Part shown: in pieces, positions 1-8,998 of the stretch | How positions within the stretch are numbered: the first letter of the stretch is position 1 | Layout of the letters: each line of letters begins with the position of its first letter | Assembly: GCF_014297285.1 (NCBI RefSeq) | Contig: NZ_JACOQI010000002.1 | Location: 186,001 to 250,000 of the forward strand | DNA from: Dysosmobacter segnis | GTDB lineage: Bacteria; Bacillota; Clostridia; Oscillospirales; Oscillospiraceae | DNA length: 64,000 nt | Direction: 5' to 3' | Notes under the pieces: model-generated | What the model saw: the letters and a program-made list of their open reading frames with translations, nothing else | Databases searched by the model: none | What the model was told of the DNA's origin: nothing | Position numbers and translations under genes: made by a program

Positions 1-1765
1 TGACGATAGCGGCCTTCATGTACTTCACGGCGTCCTCAATGGGGATAATGCCGGAGAGCTTGAAGAAGGCAGCCTGCAGCACGGTGTTGGTGCGGTTGCC
101 CAGGCCCAGCTCCATAGCGATAGCGGTAGCGTCGATGGTGTAGAAGTTGATCTCACGCTCGGCGATCTGACGCTTCACGCGGTTGGGCAGGTGCTCCTCC
201 AGCTCAGCGCCGGTCCAGCTGGTGTTCAGCAGGAAGGTGCCGTGAGGCTTGATCTCGGAAACGATATCGAAGTCCTTGATGTAAGAGGTCTTGTGGCAGG
301 CCACAAAGTCAGCCATGGTGACATAGTAGGTGCTGTGGATGGGCTCATGGCCAAAGCGCAGGTGGGACTTGGTAACGCCGCCGGACTTCTTGGAGTCATA
401 CTCGAAGTAAGCCTGAGCGTACTGATCGGTGTGGTCACCGATGATCTTGATGGAGTTCTTGTTGGCGCCAACGGTACCGTCGGAGCCCAGGCCCCAGAAC
501 TTGCAGGAGATGATGGACTTGCCGGCGGTGACGATGTTCTCGCCAACGGGCAGGGACAGATGCGTAACGTCATCGTTGATGCCGACGGTGAAGTGGTTCT
601 TCTTCTCACCCTTCATGTTGTCGAACACGGCCTTCATCTGGGCAGGAGTGGTATCCTTGGAACCCAGGCCATAACGGCCGCACAGAGCCTCGATGTTGGT
701 ACGCTTGCCTTCCCACAGGGCGTCGCACACGTCCAGATACAGAGGCTCGCCGGGAGCGCCGGGCTCCTTGGTGCGGTCCAGAACGGTCAGGCACTTGCAG
801 GTAGCGGGGATCTTCTCCAGCAGACGCTCCATGGAGAAGGGACGGAACAGGTGGACCTGAATGAAGCCGACCTTCTCGCCGCGCTCCACCAGATAATCAA
901 CAACCTCCAGCAGGGTCTCGCAGACGGAGCCCATAGCCACCACAACGCGCTCAGCATCGGGAGCACCGTAGTAGTTGAACAACTGATAGTTGCGGCCAGT
1001 GACCTCGTTGATCTTGCCCATGTACTCCTCGACAATGGCGGGCAGCGCATCATAGGCGCTGTTGCAGGCCTCGCGGGACTGGAAGAAGGTATCGGGATTC
1101 TGCAGAGTGTTGCGCAGAGTGGGATGCTCGGTGCTCAGGGCATGATCCTTGAAGCGCTGAACAGCGTCCCAATCCAGCATCTTGCCCAGATCCTCATAGT
1201 CCAGAACCTCGATCTTCTGGATCTCGTGAGAGGTCCGGAAGCCATCGAAGAAATGCTGGAAGGGGATAGAGCCCTTGATGGCAGACAGATGGGCAACGGC
1301 GCCCAAGTCCATGCTCTCCTGCACGCTGGCGGAAGCCAGCTGTGCCCAACCGGTCTGGCGGCAGGCCATGACGTCGGAGTGGTCGCCGAAGATGGACAGA
1401 GAGTGGGTGGCCACGGTACGGGCAGAGACGTGCATAACGCCGGGCAGCTGAGAGCCGGCGATACGGTACATGGGCGGGATCATCAGCAGCAGGCCCTGAG
1501 AAGCAGTGTAGGTGCTGGTCAGGGAGCCGGTCTCCAGAGAGCCGTGCATTGCGCCGGCCGCGCCGGACTCCGCCTGCATCTCGACCAGCTTTACGGGCTG
1601 GCCAAACAGGTTCTTCTTGCCATTGGTAGCCCATGCATCCACATGGTCAGCCATGGGGCTGGAAGGAGTGATGGGGTAAATGGTAGCTACCTCGGTAAAC
1701 GCATAAGATACGTATGCGGCAGCCTCATTACCGTCCATCGTCTTAAACACTTTGTTTTTTGCCAT
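1..1765 (-). CDS. nifJ: pyruvate:ferredoxin (flavodoxin) oxidoreductase, N-terminal half (cut by window edge)
   Basis: The minus frame is open from an ATG at 1765 to the window edge, giving 588 residues of a protein that is normally about 1,170. It begins MAKNKVFKTMDGNEAAA and contains YPITPSSPMADHVDAWA, the pyrimidine-binding/TPP domain I signature, followed by the domain II region. A GGAGG at 1776-1780 fixes the start. NifJ oxidises pyruvate plus CoA to acetyl-CoA and CO2 and reduces ferredoxin, the central catabolic step of clostridial anaerobes. Together with pflAB and ackA nearby it makes acetyl-CoA and then acetate plus ATP. The iron-sulfur and C-terminal TPP domains lie outside the window. 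The long plus-strand ORF over the same bases is a codon-bias shadow. Confidence 0.95.
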   Translation of the reverse strand, partial: MAKNKVFKTMDGNEAAAYVSYAFTEVATIYPITPSSPMADHVDAWATNGKKNLFGQPVKLVEMQAESGAAGAMHGSLETGSLTSTYTASQGLLLMIPPMYRIAGSQLPGVMHVSARTVATHSLSIFGDHSDVMACRQTGWAQLASASVQESMDLGAVAHLSAIKGSIPFQHFFDGFRTSHEIQKIEVLDYEDLGKMLDWDAVQRFKDHALSTEHPTLRNTLQNPDTFFQSREACNSAYDALPAIVEEYMGKINEVTGRNYQLFNYYGAPDAERVVVAMGSVCETLLEVVDYLVERGEKVGFIQVHLFRPFSMERLLEKIPATCKCLTVLDRTKEPGAPGEPLYLDVCDALWEGKRTNIEALCGRYGLGSKDTTPAQMKAVFDNMKGEKKNHFTVGINDDVTHLSLPVGENIVTAGKSIISCKFWGLGSDGTVGANKNSIKIIGDHTDQYAQAYFEYDSKKSGGVTKSHLRFGHEPIHSTYYVTMADFVACHKTSYIKDFDIVSEIKPHGTFLLNTSWTGAELEEHLPNRVKRQIAEREINFYTIDATAIAMELGLGNRTNTVLQAAFFKLSGIIPIEDAVKYMKAAIV

Positions 1766-1813
1766 GAACGTAATTCCTCCTATTATTCTTCCCTGTATTT
1801 AACGCGAAGACTC

Positions 1814-1923
1814 TCCGCCCTTTGAGGTGGCCCCCTAATCGGGCGGATCAGCCTACTGAGCAAGCTGTATCTTAGAAACTGCTCCTCCGTTCCTACTGAG
1901 GGGCAGGCCATATTAATACAGCT
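1814..1923 (-). promoter_or_regulatory. structured 5' leader of nifJ, class unknown
   Basis: Read on the minus strand, the untranslated leader folds well. A perfect 8-bp stem pairs 1916-1923 with 1863-1870 (AGCTGTAT/ATACAGCT). It encloses a 9-bp stem with one mismatch pairing 1898-1906 with 1879-1887. A second hairpin pairs 1841-1847 with 1814-1820 (TCCGCCC/GGGCGGA). The 9-mer CTCAGTAGG occurs twice, at 1892-1900 and 1852-1860, once in the first hairpin and once between the two. There is no T-run, so control of translation or mRNA stability is more likely than termination. I do not recognise a known riboswitch family. Confidence 0.45.
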
Positions 1924-1937
1924 ACGTTCTTGATATG

Positions 1938-1967
1938 ATTATAACTCTACACATTGCAAGTTTGCAA
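1938..1967 (-). promoter_or_regulatory. putative nifJ promoter with TTGCAA repeats
   Basis: On the minus strand, TTGCAA (1967-1962), an 18-bp spacer and a perfect TATAAT (1943-1938) lie about 175 bp upstream of nifJ, just before the structured leader. TTGCAA, itself a palindrome, is repeated 8 bp downstream within the spacer, which could be an operator half-site. The -35 match is weak. Confidence 0.5.
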
Positions 1968-2625
1968 GTCCAAAAATGTTTCAAATGACGTAAGCGCTTT
2001 GTCGATAGCAAAGCATTTACGTTATTTTTACTTAATGCATGCCGCATCCCCTGTCCCGGTCTCCTATCCTGTTCTGGCAAATATACGGCCCTCCTACCGC
2101 TGTAAATACTGTAAATACAGTATAATAGGCTGTCGAAGCAAAAAAGTTCCACATAAAGTTCGTCGAATGGCCTATAACTTTTTTCAATAGTTTGCTATGA
2201 AATAATGGTATATGCTGTTTTTGCGGTAAAACGCCACAGTCTCTCATGTATCTGCCCACTGCGACACCAACCCCGTGTCAACGGGTGTGCTTTCTTTTGC
2301 ATACAGGCGAAATGCTCAAACAGCTGTGGCATTCCGGAGCGGCCCGTATAACCTTTCGGTCACTATAAAGTTGAACCTTGCATTTTCGCATTTTCTCCAT
2401 TGTCTGCCGCACAACTAAATCGTCACCGCCGTCACACTCCATTTAAGATTTCCGCACTGCGCAGGTCATGTGCCGCTTTTCAAAGCAGTCCTGATAGCGC
2501 AGGCTGTCACCCATAGAGTTTGACCCCTTCCCTGTTCAGCTTGCGGGCAAAGCTCTGGCTATCTGCCGCGCTGCGTTCCACTCCTCCGGCGTATACACGT
2601 TGAGAAAGTCACCGCGCGTTGGTGC
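1968..2625. other. long intergenic region between nifJ and pflA, no gene recognised
   Basis: About 660 bp without a convincing reading frame. At 2108-2121 there is a palindrome ACTGTAAATACAGT directly abutting a TATAAT at 2121-2126 (plus strand). It looks like an operator-promoter pair, but no gene follows it. Between about 2440 and 2625 the minus strand gives a short, interrupted peptide-like stretch (VYTPEEWNAARQIARAL) with stops and frame breaks, possibly the remnant of a decayed gene. Nothing else is supported. Confidence 0.4.
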
Positions 2626-2654
2626 TTGACAAAAGCTTCCAAAGCCCATATACT
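2626..2654 (+). promoter_or_regulatory. consensus sigma-70/SigA promoter of pflA-pflB
   Basis: TTGACA at 2626-2631, a 17-bp spacer and TATACT at 2649-2654. Transcription would start at about 2661, immediately before the riboswitch aptamer. Confidence 0.85.
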
Positions 2655-2663
2655 ATGGGCATG

Positions 2664-2737
2664 GTGATCATATGACTGACGGAAGTGGATGTTACCACAT
2701 GGAGTATGATCGTGAAACCAGCCGACCGTCTGGGCAG
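2664..2737 (+). promoter_or_regulatory. ZTP riboswitch (pfl motif) upstream of pflA
   Basis: The aptamer shows P1 pairing 2666-2672 (GATCATA) with 2705-2711 (TATGATC), the conserved TGACTGACGG after the P1 5' strand, a small P2 hairpin GTGG/CCAC (2685-2688 with 2695-2698), CATGGAG before the P1 3' strand, and then the hallmark pseudoknot domain GCCGACCGTCTGGGCA at 2721-2736. This motif was first described upstream of pfl genes. It senses ZMP/ZTP, which signals shortage of 10-formyl-tetrahydrofolate. Here it would turn on formate production for one-carbon metabolism. Assignment is by motif recall, not by a covariance search. Confidence 0.85.
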
Positions 2738-2770
2738 AAAAAGCTCAGATCGGTGCGGCTTTTTCTTTTT
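2721..2770 (+). terminator. riboswitch expression-platform terminator before pflA
   Basis: 2721-2732 (GCCGACCGTCTG) can pair, with two bulged bases, with 2746-2759 (CAGATCGGTGCGGC), followed by TTTTTCTTTTT at 2760-2770. The 5' half of the stem is the conserved ZTP pseudoknot strand, so ligand-bound aptamer and terminator are mutually exclusive. This is an ON switch in which ZTP permits read-through into pflA. Confidence 0.8.
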
Positions 2771-2810
2771 ATACGGATCATTTGATCTGTTGAAAAGGAG
2801 GTTTTTCTAT

Positions 2811-3533
2811 TTGATCGAGGGATACATCCATTCCATTGAATCAATGGGTCTTGTGGACGGCCCCGGTATTCGCACGGTGGTATTCTTTCAGGGCTGCCGC
2901 CTGCGCTGCCGCTACTGCCACAACCCCGACACCTGGGCCATGCGCAGCGGAAAAGAGCAGATCTTCACGCCTGAACAGCTGGTGAACAAGCTTCTCCGCT
3001 TCAAGCCGTATTTCGGCGATAACGGCGGCGTCACCTTTTCCGGCGGCGAGCCGCTCCTGCAAAAGGACTTTTTATGTGAGGTCCTGCGCCTGTGCAAACA
3101 CGCGGGCATCCACACCTGCATTGACACCGCAGGCTGCGGCAGCGGCGGCTACGAGGAGATTCTGGCCCATACCGACCTCGTTTTGCTGGACATCAAGCAC
3201 TTCTCGCTGGACGGCTACCACAGCATCACGGGACAGTCTCCGCAGGAGTTTTTACAATTCCTCTCCGCCGTGCAAAAGGCCGGTACGCCTCTTTGGATCC
3301 GTCACGTGGTGGTCCCCGGACTCACGGATTCCGACGCCCATCTGGAAGGGCTGCGCGCGTATCTGCATACGATCCACAACATTCAGCGGGTGGAGCTGCT
3401 GCCCTACCACACGCTGGGTGCGAACAAGTATCATGCACTGGGTATCCCGTATTCCTTAGAGGACGTACCCGCCCTTCCGCCGGAAGCCTTGGCTGACTGG
3501 CAGCAGCGATTTGACCGTGAATTCCATATTTAA
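2811..3533 (+). CDS. pflA: pyruvate formate-lyase activating enzyme (radical SAM)
   Basis: A 240-aa radical-SAM activase that installs the glycyl radical on PflB using S-adenosylmethionine and a 4Fe-4S cluster. From the chosen start it reads MIEGYIHSIESMGLVDGPGIR and then FFQGCRLRCRYC, the CX3CX2C cluster motif at Cys29, Cys33 and Cys36. GGVTFSGGEPLLQ is the GGE SAM-binding motif. I chose the TTG at 2811 because AAGGAGG (2795-2801) lies 9 nt upstream and the length matches the family (about 245 aa). The upstream in-frame ATG at 2685 falls inside the riboswitch and is not a real start. pflB follows 27 bp downstream, an inverted order relative to E. coli pflB-pflA. Confidence 0.95.
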   Translation: MIEGYIHSIESMGLVDGPGIRTVVFFQGCRLRCRYCHNPDTWAMRSGKEQIFTPEQLVNKLLRFKPYFGDNGGVTFSGGEPLLQKDFLCEVLRLCKHAGIHTCIDTAGCGSGGYEEILAHTDLVLLDIKHFSLDGYHSITGQSPQEFLQFLSAVQKAGTPLWIRHVVVPGLTDSDAHLEGLRAYLHTIHNIQRVELLPYHTLGANKYHALGIPYSLEDVPALPPEALADWQQRFDREFHI

Positions 3534-3560
3534 ATAAAATAGACAGGAGCGTATAAAACT

Positions 3561-5804
3561 ATGCCTATTGATGTAAACTGCAGCGCCTGGAAGGGCTTTC
3601 GTACCGGCGAGTGGCGTCATCTCGTCAACGTGCGTAATTTCATTCAGAAGAACTACACCCCCTACGCCGGTGACGAGAGCTTTCTGGCCCCAACGTCCGA
3701 ACGCACTCAGAAGGTTTGGGACAAGTCCCACGCCTTGATTTTAGAGGAGCTGCGCAAGGGGATCTTAGATGTGGAAACCGATGCCATCTCCGGCATCAAT
3801 AACTTCGCTCCCGGCTATATTGACCGGGACAATGAGGTGATCATCGGCCTGCAGACCGACGCTCCCCTGAAGCGCATCGTAAACCTGTACGGCGGTATGC
3901 GCATGGCCGAATCCGCTCTGGAGCAGTACGGCTACACGCTGAACCCCGAAATTGAAAAGCATTTCAGAACCTACCGCAAGACCCACAACGACGGTGTGTT
4001 CGACGCCTATCCCCACCGCACCCGAGTGGCCCGTACTGTGGGCCTGCTCACCGGCCTGCCCGACGCTTACGGCCGTGGCCGCATCGTGGGCGACTACCGC
4101 CGTGTCCCCCTGTACGGCACTGATTTTCTGATTGAAGAGAAGAAAAAGGATCTGGACGCTCTGGACGGCGCTATGACCGACGAGCGTATCCGCCTGCGGG
4201 AAGAAGTGCAGATGCAGATCCGCGCTCTGCAGGAGATGGCCCTGATGGCCAAGGGCTACGGCTGTGACATCACCAGGCCCGCCGAGACCGCCCATGACGC
4301 TGTGCAGAGCCTGTACATGGCCTATCTCGCCGGTGTAAAGGAAAACAACGGCGCTGCCACCAGCCTGGGCCGCACCGCTACCTTCCTGGATATTTACATC
4401 CAGCGGGATCTGGACAACGGCACGCTGGACGAAGCCGGCGCGCAGGAGCTGATCGACCAGTTCATCATCAAGCTGCGGCTGGTGCGCCATCTGCGTACTC
4501 CGGAATACAATGAGCTGTTCGGCGGTGATCCCACCTGGATCACCGAGTCTCTGGGCGGCATGGGCATCGACGGCCGCACTTTGGTGACCCGCAACACTTT
4601 CCGCTACCTTCACACCCTCACCAATCTGGGCACCGCCCCTGAGCCCAACCTGACCGTTCTGTGGAGCCAGAACCTCCCCGACGCCTTCAAGCGCTACTGC
4701 GCCAGAATGAGCATCGACACCGACTCCATCCAGTACGAAAATGATGACATTATGCGCCCCATGTACGGCGACGACTACTGCATCGCCTGCTGCGTATCCG
4801 CTATGGCGGTAGGCAAGCAGATGCAGTTCTTCGGTGCCCGTGCCAACCTGGCCAAGAGCCTGCTGTACGCCATCAACGGCGGCGTGGATGAGAAAAAGGG
4901 CCTGCTGGTCATCCCCGAGATTCAGAAGGACGATGACGAGGTGCTGGACTATCCCAAGGTGCTGGCGAACTACAAGAAGGTGCTCTCCTACGTTGCCGAG
5001 CTGTATGTGGACACCATCAATATCATCCACTTTATGCATGACAAATACGCCTATGAATCCAGCCAGATGGCCCTCCACGATACGCTGGTGGAGCGGCTGG
5101 CCGCTTTCGGCGTGGCGGGTCTTTCCATCGCCGCCGACTCTCTCTCCGCCATCAAGTTTGCCAAGGTGAAGCCCGTCCGCAATGAAAACGGCATTGCGGT
5201 GGATTTCGTCACCGAGGGTGACTTCCCCAAGTACGGCAATGACGATGACCGGGTGGACGATATCGCTGTGGAAATTGTTTCCTACTTCTCTGCTGAGCTG
5301 AAAAAGCACGCGCTGTACCGGGATGCCATTCACACGCTGTCCGCCCTGACCATCACCAGCAACGTGATGTACGGCAAAAAGACCGGCTCCACCCCTGACG
5401 GCCGCAAGGCGGGCGAGCCCTTCGCCCCCGGCGCCAACCCCATGCACGGCCGGGATGAGAGCGGCGCGCTGGCCAGCCTGAACTCTGTAGCCAAGATCCC
5501 CTACCGGGCCGTGTGCCAGGACGGTGTTTCCAACACCTTCTCCATTGTGCCCAACGCACTGGGCAAGACCGCCGAGGAACGCCGCAGCAATCTGGTACAG
5601 ATCCTGGACGGCTATTTCGTCCAGGGCGCGCACCATCTGAACGTGAACGTGATGAACCGCGAAATTCTGCTGGATGCTATGGAGCATCCAGAGAAGTACC
5701 CCACGCTGACTATCCGTGTGTCCGGCTACGCCGTGAACTTCAACCGCCTGAGCCGCGAGCAGCAGCTGGAGGTGGTCAAGCGCACCTTCCACGAATCCAT
5801 GTAA
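3561..5804 (+). CDS. pflB: formate C-acetyltransferase (pyruvate formate-lyase)
   Basis: A 747-aa glycyl-radical enzyme converting pyruvate plus CoA to acetyl-CoA plus formate. The adjacent catalytic cysteines are in [13 protein letters not shown] (Cys410-Cys411). The glycyl-radical site is in [13 protein letters not shown] (Gly722), close to the C-terminus as expected. Length matches the family (about 750-760). It has its own SD (GACAGGAG) and is cotranscribed with pflA behind the ZTP riboswitch, so formate supply is tied to folate one-carbon status. A strong terminator follows. The 693-aa antisense ORF is a shadow. Confidence 0.97.
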   Translation: MPIDVNCSAWKGFRTGEWRHLVNVRNFIQKNYTPYAGDESFLAPTSERTQKVWDKSHALILEELRKGILDVETDAISGINNFAPGYIDRDNEVIIGLQTDAPLKRIVNLYGGMRMAESALEQYGYTLNPEIEKHFRTYRKTHNDGVFDAYPHRTRVARTVGLLTGLPDAYGRGRIVGDYRRVPLYGTDFLIEEKKKDLDALDGAMTDERIRLREEVQMQIRALQEMALMAKGYGCDITRPAETAHDAVQSLYMAYLAGVKENNGAATSLGRTATFLDIYIQRDLDNGTLDEAGAQELIDQFIIKLRLVRHLRTPEYNELFGGDPTWITESLGGMGIDGRTLVTRNTFRYLHTLTNLGTAPEPNLTVLWSQNLPDAFKRYCARMSIDTDSIQYENDDIMRPMYGDDYCIACCVSAMAVGKQMQFFGARANLAKSLLYAINGGVDEKKGLLVIPEIQKDDDEVLDYPKVLANYKKVLSYVAELYVDTINIIHFMHDKYAYESSQMALHDTLVERLAAFGVAGLSIAADSLSAIKFAKVKPVRNENGIAVDFVTEGDFPKYGNDDDRVDDIAVEIVSYFSAELKKHALYRDAIHTLSALTITSNVMYGKKTGSTPDGRKAGEPFAPGANPMHGRDESGALASLNSVAKIPYRAVCQDGVSNTFSIVPNALGKTAEERRSNLVQILDGYFVQGAHHLNVNVMNREILLDAMEHPEKYPTLTIRVSGYAVNFNRLSREQQLEVVKRTFHESM

Positions 5805-5828
5805 GCACCTGCGTATTCCCGAATGTTT

Positions 5829-5873
5829 ACAGCCCGCTGTTTTCAAACAGCGGGCTGTGTTTTATCTTTTTGT
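5829..5873 (+). terminator. Rho-independent terminator of pflAB
   Basis: A perfect 14-bp stem (5829-5842 with 5845-5858) is followed by the T-rich stretch GTTTTATCTTTTTG. It ends the pflA-pflB transcript. Confidence 0.92.
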
Positions 5874-5930
5874 TTTATTTGAGTACTGCGCAGCTTTTCT
5901 GACTGGTTTCTGAAGCAAAATAGCCAAAAC

Positions 5931-5960
5931 CCCCGGCGGCTGTTTCAACAGCCGCCGGGG
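5931..5960 (-). terminator. Rho-independent terminator of the lysine-type ABC operon
   Basis: A perfect 14-bp GC-rich stem (5931-5944 with 5947-5960) is followed on the minus strand by GTTTTGG. It lies 24 bp after the ATPase gene stop. Confidence 0.8.
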
Positions 5961-5983
5961 TCTCTTTTACGATTGCAGTCTCC

Positions 5984-6727
5984 TTATTCCACGCCCCGGA
6001 ATCGGGCCAGGAACTCCTTCGTCTCCCGCTGTTGGGGGTCGCCAAAGACCTGTGCCGGCGTACCCTGTTCGCAGATCACGCCCTGGTGCATGAACACCAC
6101 CTGTGAGCTGACATCCCGGGCAAAGGCCATCTCGTGAGTCACCACCAGCATGGTCATACCCTCCTGGGCCAGCGCCTGCATGACGTTCAGCACCTCGCCC
6201 ACCATTTCCGGGTCCAGAGCGGAGGTGGGTTCATCGAACAGCAGCACCTCCGGGTCCATGGCCAGTGCCCGGGCGATGGCCACCCGCTGCTTCTGACCGC
6301 CGGAGATCTGCCGGGGCTTGGCGTTGATATAGGGGGCCATACCCACCTTTTCCAGATATTTCAGTGCCTGCTGCCGGGCCTCCTCCTTGCTGCGCTTGAG
6401 GACCTTCATCTGTCCCACCATGCAGTTTTTGAGGACCGACATATTGTTGAACAGGTTGAAGGACTGGAACACCATGCCCACATGGGAGCGGTACTCCGGG
6501 GCATTGACGCCCCGGCCCGCCACGTCGGTGCCATGGTAGAGGATCTGACCGCTACTGGGGGTCTCCAGCAGGTTGACACACCGCAGCAGCGTGGACTTGC
6601 CGGAGCCGGAAGCGCCGATGATGGAAATAACGTCGCCCCTCTTGACAGTAAAGTCAATATCCCGCAAAACCTCATGGGTGCCGAAGGACTTGCCGAGGTG
6701 GCGGATCTCTAAAATATTCTCGCTCAT
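5984..6727 (-). CDS. amino-acid ABC transporter ATP-binding protein, probable lysine importer
   Basis: 247-aa GlnQ/HisP-type ATPase. Walker [10 protein letters not shown] is at residues 38-46, with the ABC signature ISGGQKQR, Walker [13 protein letters not shown] and the switch histidine in [11 protein letters not shown]. It energises uptake through the permease whose gene ends 1 bp upstream, so the two are translationally coupled. The whole operon (binding protein, permease, ATPase) lies downstream of a lysine riboswitch, which makes lysine or a related basic amino acid the likely substrate. Sequence alone does not separate lysine from other polar amino acids. Confidence 0.93.
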   Translation of the reverse strand: MSENILEIRHLGKSFGTHEVLRDIDFTVKRGDVISIIGASGSGKSTLLRCVNLLETPSSGQILYHGTDVAGRGVNAPEYRSHVGMVFQSFNLFNNMSVLKNCMVGQMKVLKRSKEEARQQALKYLEKVGMAPYINAKPRQISGGQKQRVAIARALAMDPEVLLFDEPTSALDPEMVGEVLNVMQALAQEGMTMLVVTHEMAFARDVSSQVVFMHQGVICEQGTPAQVFGDPQQRETKEFLARFRGVE

Positions 6728-6728
6728 A

Positions 6729-7625
6729 TCAGCGTCCTCCTCTCGTGCTGCCGTTGCGGTTTTTCAGGCCGATGCGGATGCGGTTTCTCTTTTCCTCGCC
6801 GGTGTATTCCCGGTTGACCTCGTCAAAGGGTGTTCCCCGGTCGGGATGGCTGTAAGTGCCAGCCGCCATCACCAGCTGATCTCCCTGGGCCAGCTCGTAG
6901 CTGTCAGAGCCGTCCATGAGCTTTTCCACCAGCCGCAGGATCAGGGATGCGATCAGCGTCAGGGTCAGGTAGCCGATCATTTCAATGGTAGCAGAGGGGA
7001 AGTACATATTGTTGACGCCCACGATGTAGCGGTGCTGGGCGAAGAACTCCGTAAAGCCGATGATAAACATAACGGAGGTGTCCTTCACGTTGATGATGTA
7101 GTTGTTGCCGATCTGGGGCATGATGTTCCGCAGGGCCTGGGGCATGATGACGTTCACCATGGTCTGGAAATGGGTCATGCCAATGGCCTTGGCCCCCTCG
7201 GTCTGGCCGGGGTCAATGGAAATGATGCCGCCCCGAACGGATTCCGCCATGTACGCGCCGGTATTGATGGCCACGATCAGAAGCGCGGCGGCGAAAATAT
7301 TGTCGAACCGGAGGGCGTTATTGGAAAAGTAGGGCAGGCCGTAGTAAATGAACACGGATTGCAGCACCATGGGGGTTCCCCGGAACACCTCTACATAAAT
7401 GCGGATGATGATCCGCAGCAGCTTCAGCAGGAACCGCTTGGGCAGAGGGTCCTTCTTCGTATAAGGAATGGTATTCAGCACACCGCACAGCAGTCCGATG
7501 AAGCAGCCGATCAGTGTGGCGAGGAAGGCCAGCTTCAGTGTATTCCAGATACCGGCCCAGTACATCACCTTGTACTTGCTCCACAGCAGGACCATATCCT
7601 GTCCCAGCTTCACAAACTTATCCAT
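6729..7625 (-). CDS. amino-acid ABC transporter permease, probable lysine importer
   Basis: 298-aa inner-membrane permease of the HisM/GlnP family. The N-terminus carries the first membrane span ([20 protein letters not shown]), and several more hydrophobic spans follow. The EAA coupling loop appears as [25 protein letters not shown]. The protein is longer than the usual 220-240 aa because of a charged, Arg-rich C-terminal tail of about 60 residues after the last span (from roughly [10 protein letters not shown]). Its gene sits between the binding protein and the ATPase. A pair of GC hairpins precedes it and probably lowers its expression relative to the binding protein. Confidence 0.92.
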   Translation of the reverse strand: MDKFVKLGQDMVLLWSKYKVMYWAGIWNTLKLAFLATLIGCFIGLLCGVLNTIPYTKKDPLPKRFLLKLLRIIIRIYVEVFRGTPMVLQSVFIYYGLPYFSNNALRFDNIFAAALLIVAINTGAYMAESVRGGIISIDPGQTEGAKAIGMTHFQTMVNVIMPQALRNIMPQIGNNYIINVKDTSVMFIIGFTEFFAQHRYIVGVNNMYFPSATIEMIGYLTLTLIASLILRLVEKLMDGSDSYELAQGDQLVMAAGTYSHPDRGTPFDEVNREYTGEEKRNRIRIGLKNRNGSTRGGR

Positions 7626-7659
7626 GGTCAGTCTCCAATCATCTGTAATAATCAGCGAG

Positions 7660-7710
7660 GCCCCGCGCCGGGGCGTTTCTTGGGATCACCGGGGGGCCGG
7701 AGCCCCCCGG
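7660..7710 (-). promoter_or_regulatory. tandem hairpins between binding-protein and permease genes
   Basis: Two GC hairpins lie in the 93-bp gap: CCGGGGGGC/GCCCCCCGG (7689-7710, 4-nt loop) and GCCCCG/CGGGGC (7660-7674, 3-nt loop). Only a short T-run (GTTTC-like) is present. Such stem-loops usually protect the upstream binding-protein mRNA and allow partial read-through. Confidence 0.55.
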
Positions 7711-7718
7711 CGGATCAC

Positions 7719-8678
7719 TCAGATCTCAGGCTGAATGGAAATAGCCTGATCCATCAGGGCGTTGAACTGCTCCTCATTCAGAGCGGAGAGGACGGTGTCG
7801 ATGGCGTCGGCCAGCTGGGTGTTGCCCTTCTGGACAGAGATGCCGATGTTCACGTTCTCGGCCCGCTCTTCTTCAGTAGCAAACTGGAAGTCGCCGTCGG
7901 TGCCGGAGAAGTTCAGGATCACCAGATTGTCGTCCTTGGCGACGGCGGCCAGAGCGGTGGGCATATCGGTGCAGACATAGTCCACAGCGCCGGTCTGGAG
8001 CTGCATGATCATTGCGGGGGCACTGTCGGCAGGAGCCAGCAGGTTGGTATTCTCGATCTGGGGCAGGCAGGAATCATACCAGATGGTGCCGGACTGGGAG
8101 GTGCAGGTGCCGCCGGCCAGATCAGCGATAGAGGCTGCGTTGGCGTACTGGCTGTCCTTGGTGGTCAGGACCACGATGGTAGCGTAGTAGTAGGGGCCTG
8201 CCATATCCACTTCATTCATGCGGTCGGCGGTCATGGACTGACCGGCAATGTTGGCGTCCATGGTGCCGGACTGCACGGCGGGGCACAGGGAATCCCACGC
8301 GGAGGACACGATCTCAAGCTCCCAACCATAGGTCTCACAGATGCGCTGGGCGATCATTACATCGTAGCCGTTGGCGTAAGCGCCGGGAACGTTGGAAATG
8401 GGCACCGCGCCGTTGGAATCGTCCATCTGGGTCCAGTTGTAGGGCGCGTAGGCGCACTCCATGCCAACGGTGAGCACACCGTCCTCCAGGCCCGGAATGG
8501 CGCTGGTGTCCGTGCCGGTCAGATCCTCCACAGGGGGGATCTCCACGGTGGGAGCGGCGGGGGTGGTCTCCGCAGGGGTGCTGTCATTGTTGGAGGAACT
8601 GCTGCTGTCGCCGCCGCAGGCGGTGAGGGCCAGAGCCATGGTCAGGACCAGAATTGCGCTCATCCATCTTCTTCTCAT
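7719..8678 (-). CDS. amino-acid ABC transporter substrate-binding lipoprotein, probable lysine importer
   Basis: 319-aa extracellular solute-binding protein (family 3). It starts MRRRWMSAILVLTMALAL and has a lipobox LTACGG, so it is a lipid-anchored binding protein; a Ser/Asn-rich linker follows. The mature part has the family hallmarks VGMECAYAPYNW and GYDVMIAQRICE. I chose the ATG at 8678 because of GAAGGAGAC just upstream and the signal peptide. The longer in-frame ORF runs into the leader terminator and riboswitch. It is the first gene of the operon, immediately downstream of the lysine riboswitch, so it probably binds lysine; this is inferred from regulation. Confidence 0.94.
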   Translation of the reverse strand: MRRRWMSAILVLTMALALTACGGDSSSSSNNDSTPAETTPAAPTVEIPPVEDLTGTDTSAIPGLEDGVLTVGMECAYAPYNWTQMDDSNGAVPISNVPGAYANGYDVMIAQRICETYGWELEIVSSAWDSLCPAVQSGTMDANIAGQSMTADRMNEVDMAGPYYYATIVVLTTKDSQYANAASIADLAGGTCTSQSGTIWYDSCLPQIENTNLLAPADSAPAMIMQLQTGAVDYVCTDMPTALAAVAKDDNLVILNFSGTDGDFQFATEEERAENVNIGISVQKGNTQLADAIDTVLSALNEEQFNALMDQAISIQPEI

Positions 8679-8728
8679 ACTGTCTCCTTCTTGTCCGGCG
8701 TTTTTCTTCCCCGCCGGCGAGGAATGAT

Positions 8729-8761
8729 GAAAAAAATGAACCGCTTTGCCAAGCGGTTCAT
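8729..8761 (-). terminator. lysine riboswitch terminator
   Basis: A perfect 11-bp stem (8736-8746 with 8751-8761, loop GGCA) is followed on the minus strand by a run of seven T (8735-8729). It lies between the aptamer and the binding-protein gene. It is the OFF state formed when lysine is bound. Confidence 0.88.
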
Positions 8762-8834
8762 GGAATATACGGAAAATCTGTCCCTTGAAAATAGGACGTC
8801 TCCGAACAGCCAATGATAGCGCTTCACAAAAAAT

Positions 8835-8980
8835 TCTTGTGACAGTCCGGCAGATCTTCTCTGCCGACCCAGCATCCGGACAACAGGCATTGTCCTGACA
8901 CTTCGGCGGTGGCCCCTTTCCCACTCCACGGCTGCTCTGGCCTTGTGGAGAGTACTGATGGATACCGCGCCTCTATCAAG
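8835..8980 (-). promoter_or_regulatory. lysine riboswitch (L box)
   Basis: On the minus strand the leader carries the L-box conserved blocks in order: GATAGAGGCGCGG, CAGTA, a GTGGAGTGGGAAAGGGG block, CACCGCCGAAGTG, a stem-loop GGACAATGCCTGTTGTCC, GATGCTGGGTC, and the closing GACTGTCACAAG. Order and spacing fit the five-helix lysine aptamer. Together with the terminator downstream it should shut off the ABC transporter when lysine is plentiful. Recognised by motif; no covariance score computed. Confidence 0.9.
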
Positions 8981-8998
8981 CGATTCAATTTTGACTGC

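Noticed and set aside
191..1825. 544-aa ORF on the plus strand
   Set aside because: Antisense shadow of nifJ, caused by GC-rich codon bias; the minus frame gives an unmistakable NifJ sequence.
2440..2625. Peptide-like stretch VYTPEEWNAARQIARAL on the minus strand
   Set aside because: Stops and frame breaks follow within 20 codons; too short to call a pseudogene of any family.
2685..2810. 5' extension of pflA from the ATG at 2685
   Set aside because: It would translate the ZTP riboswitch and its terminator; no SD precedes it and family homology starts at 2811.
3765..5846. 693-aa ORF on the minus strand
   Set aside because: Antisense to pflB; His/Val/Gly-rich composition typical of a shadow frame.
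6573..8816. 747-aa ORF on the plus strand
   Set aside because: Runs antisense through the whole ABC operon, including its leader; low-complexity His/Gly composition.
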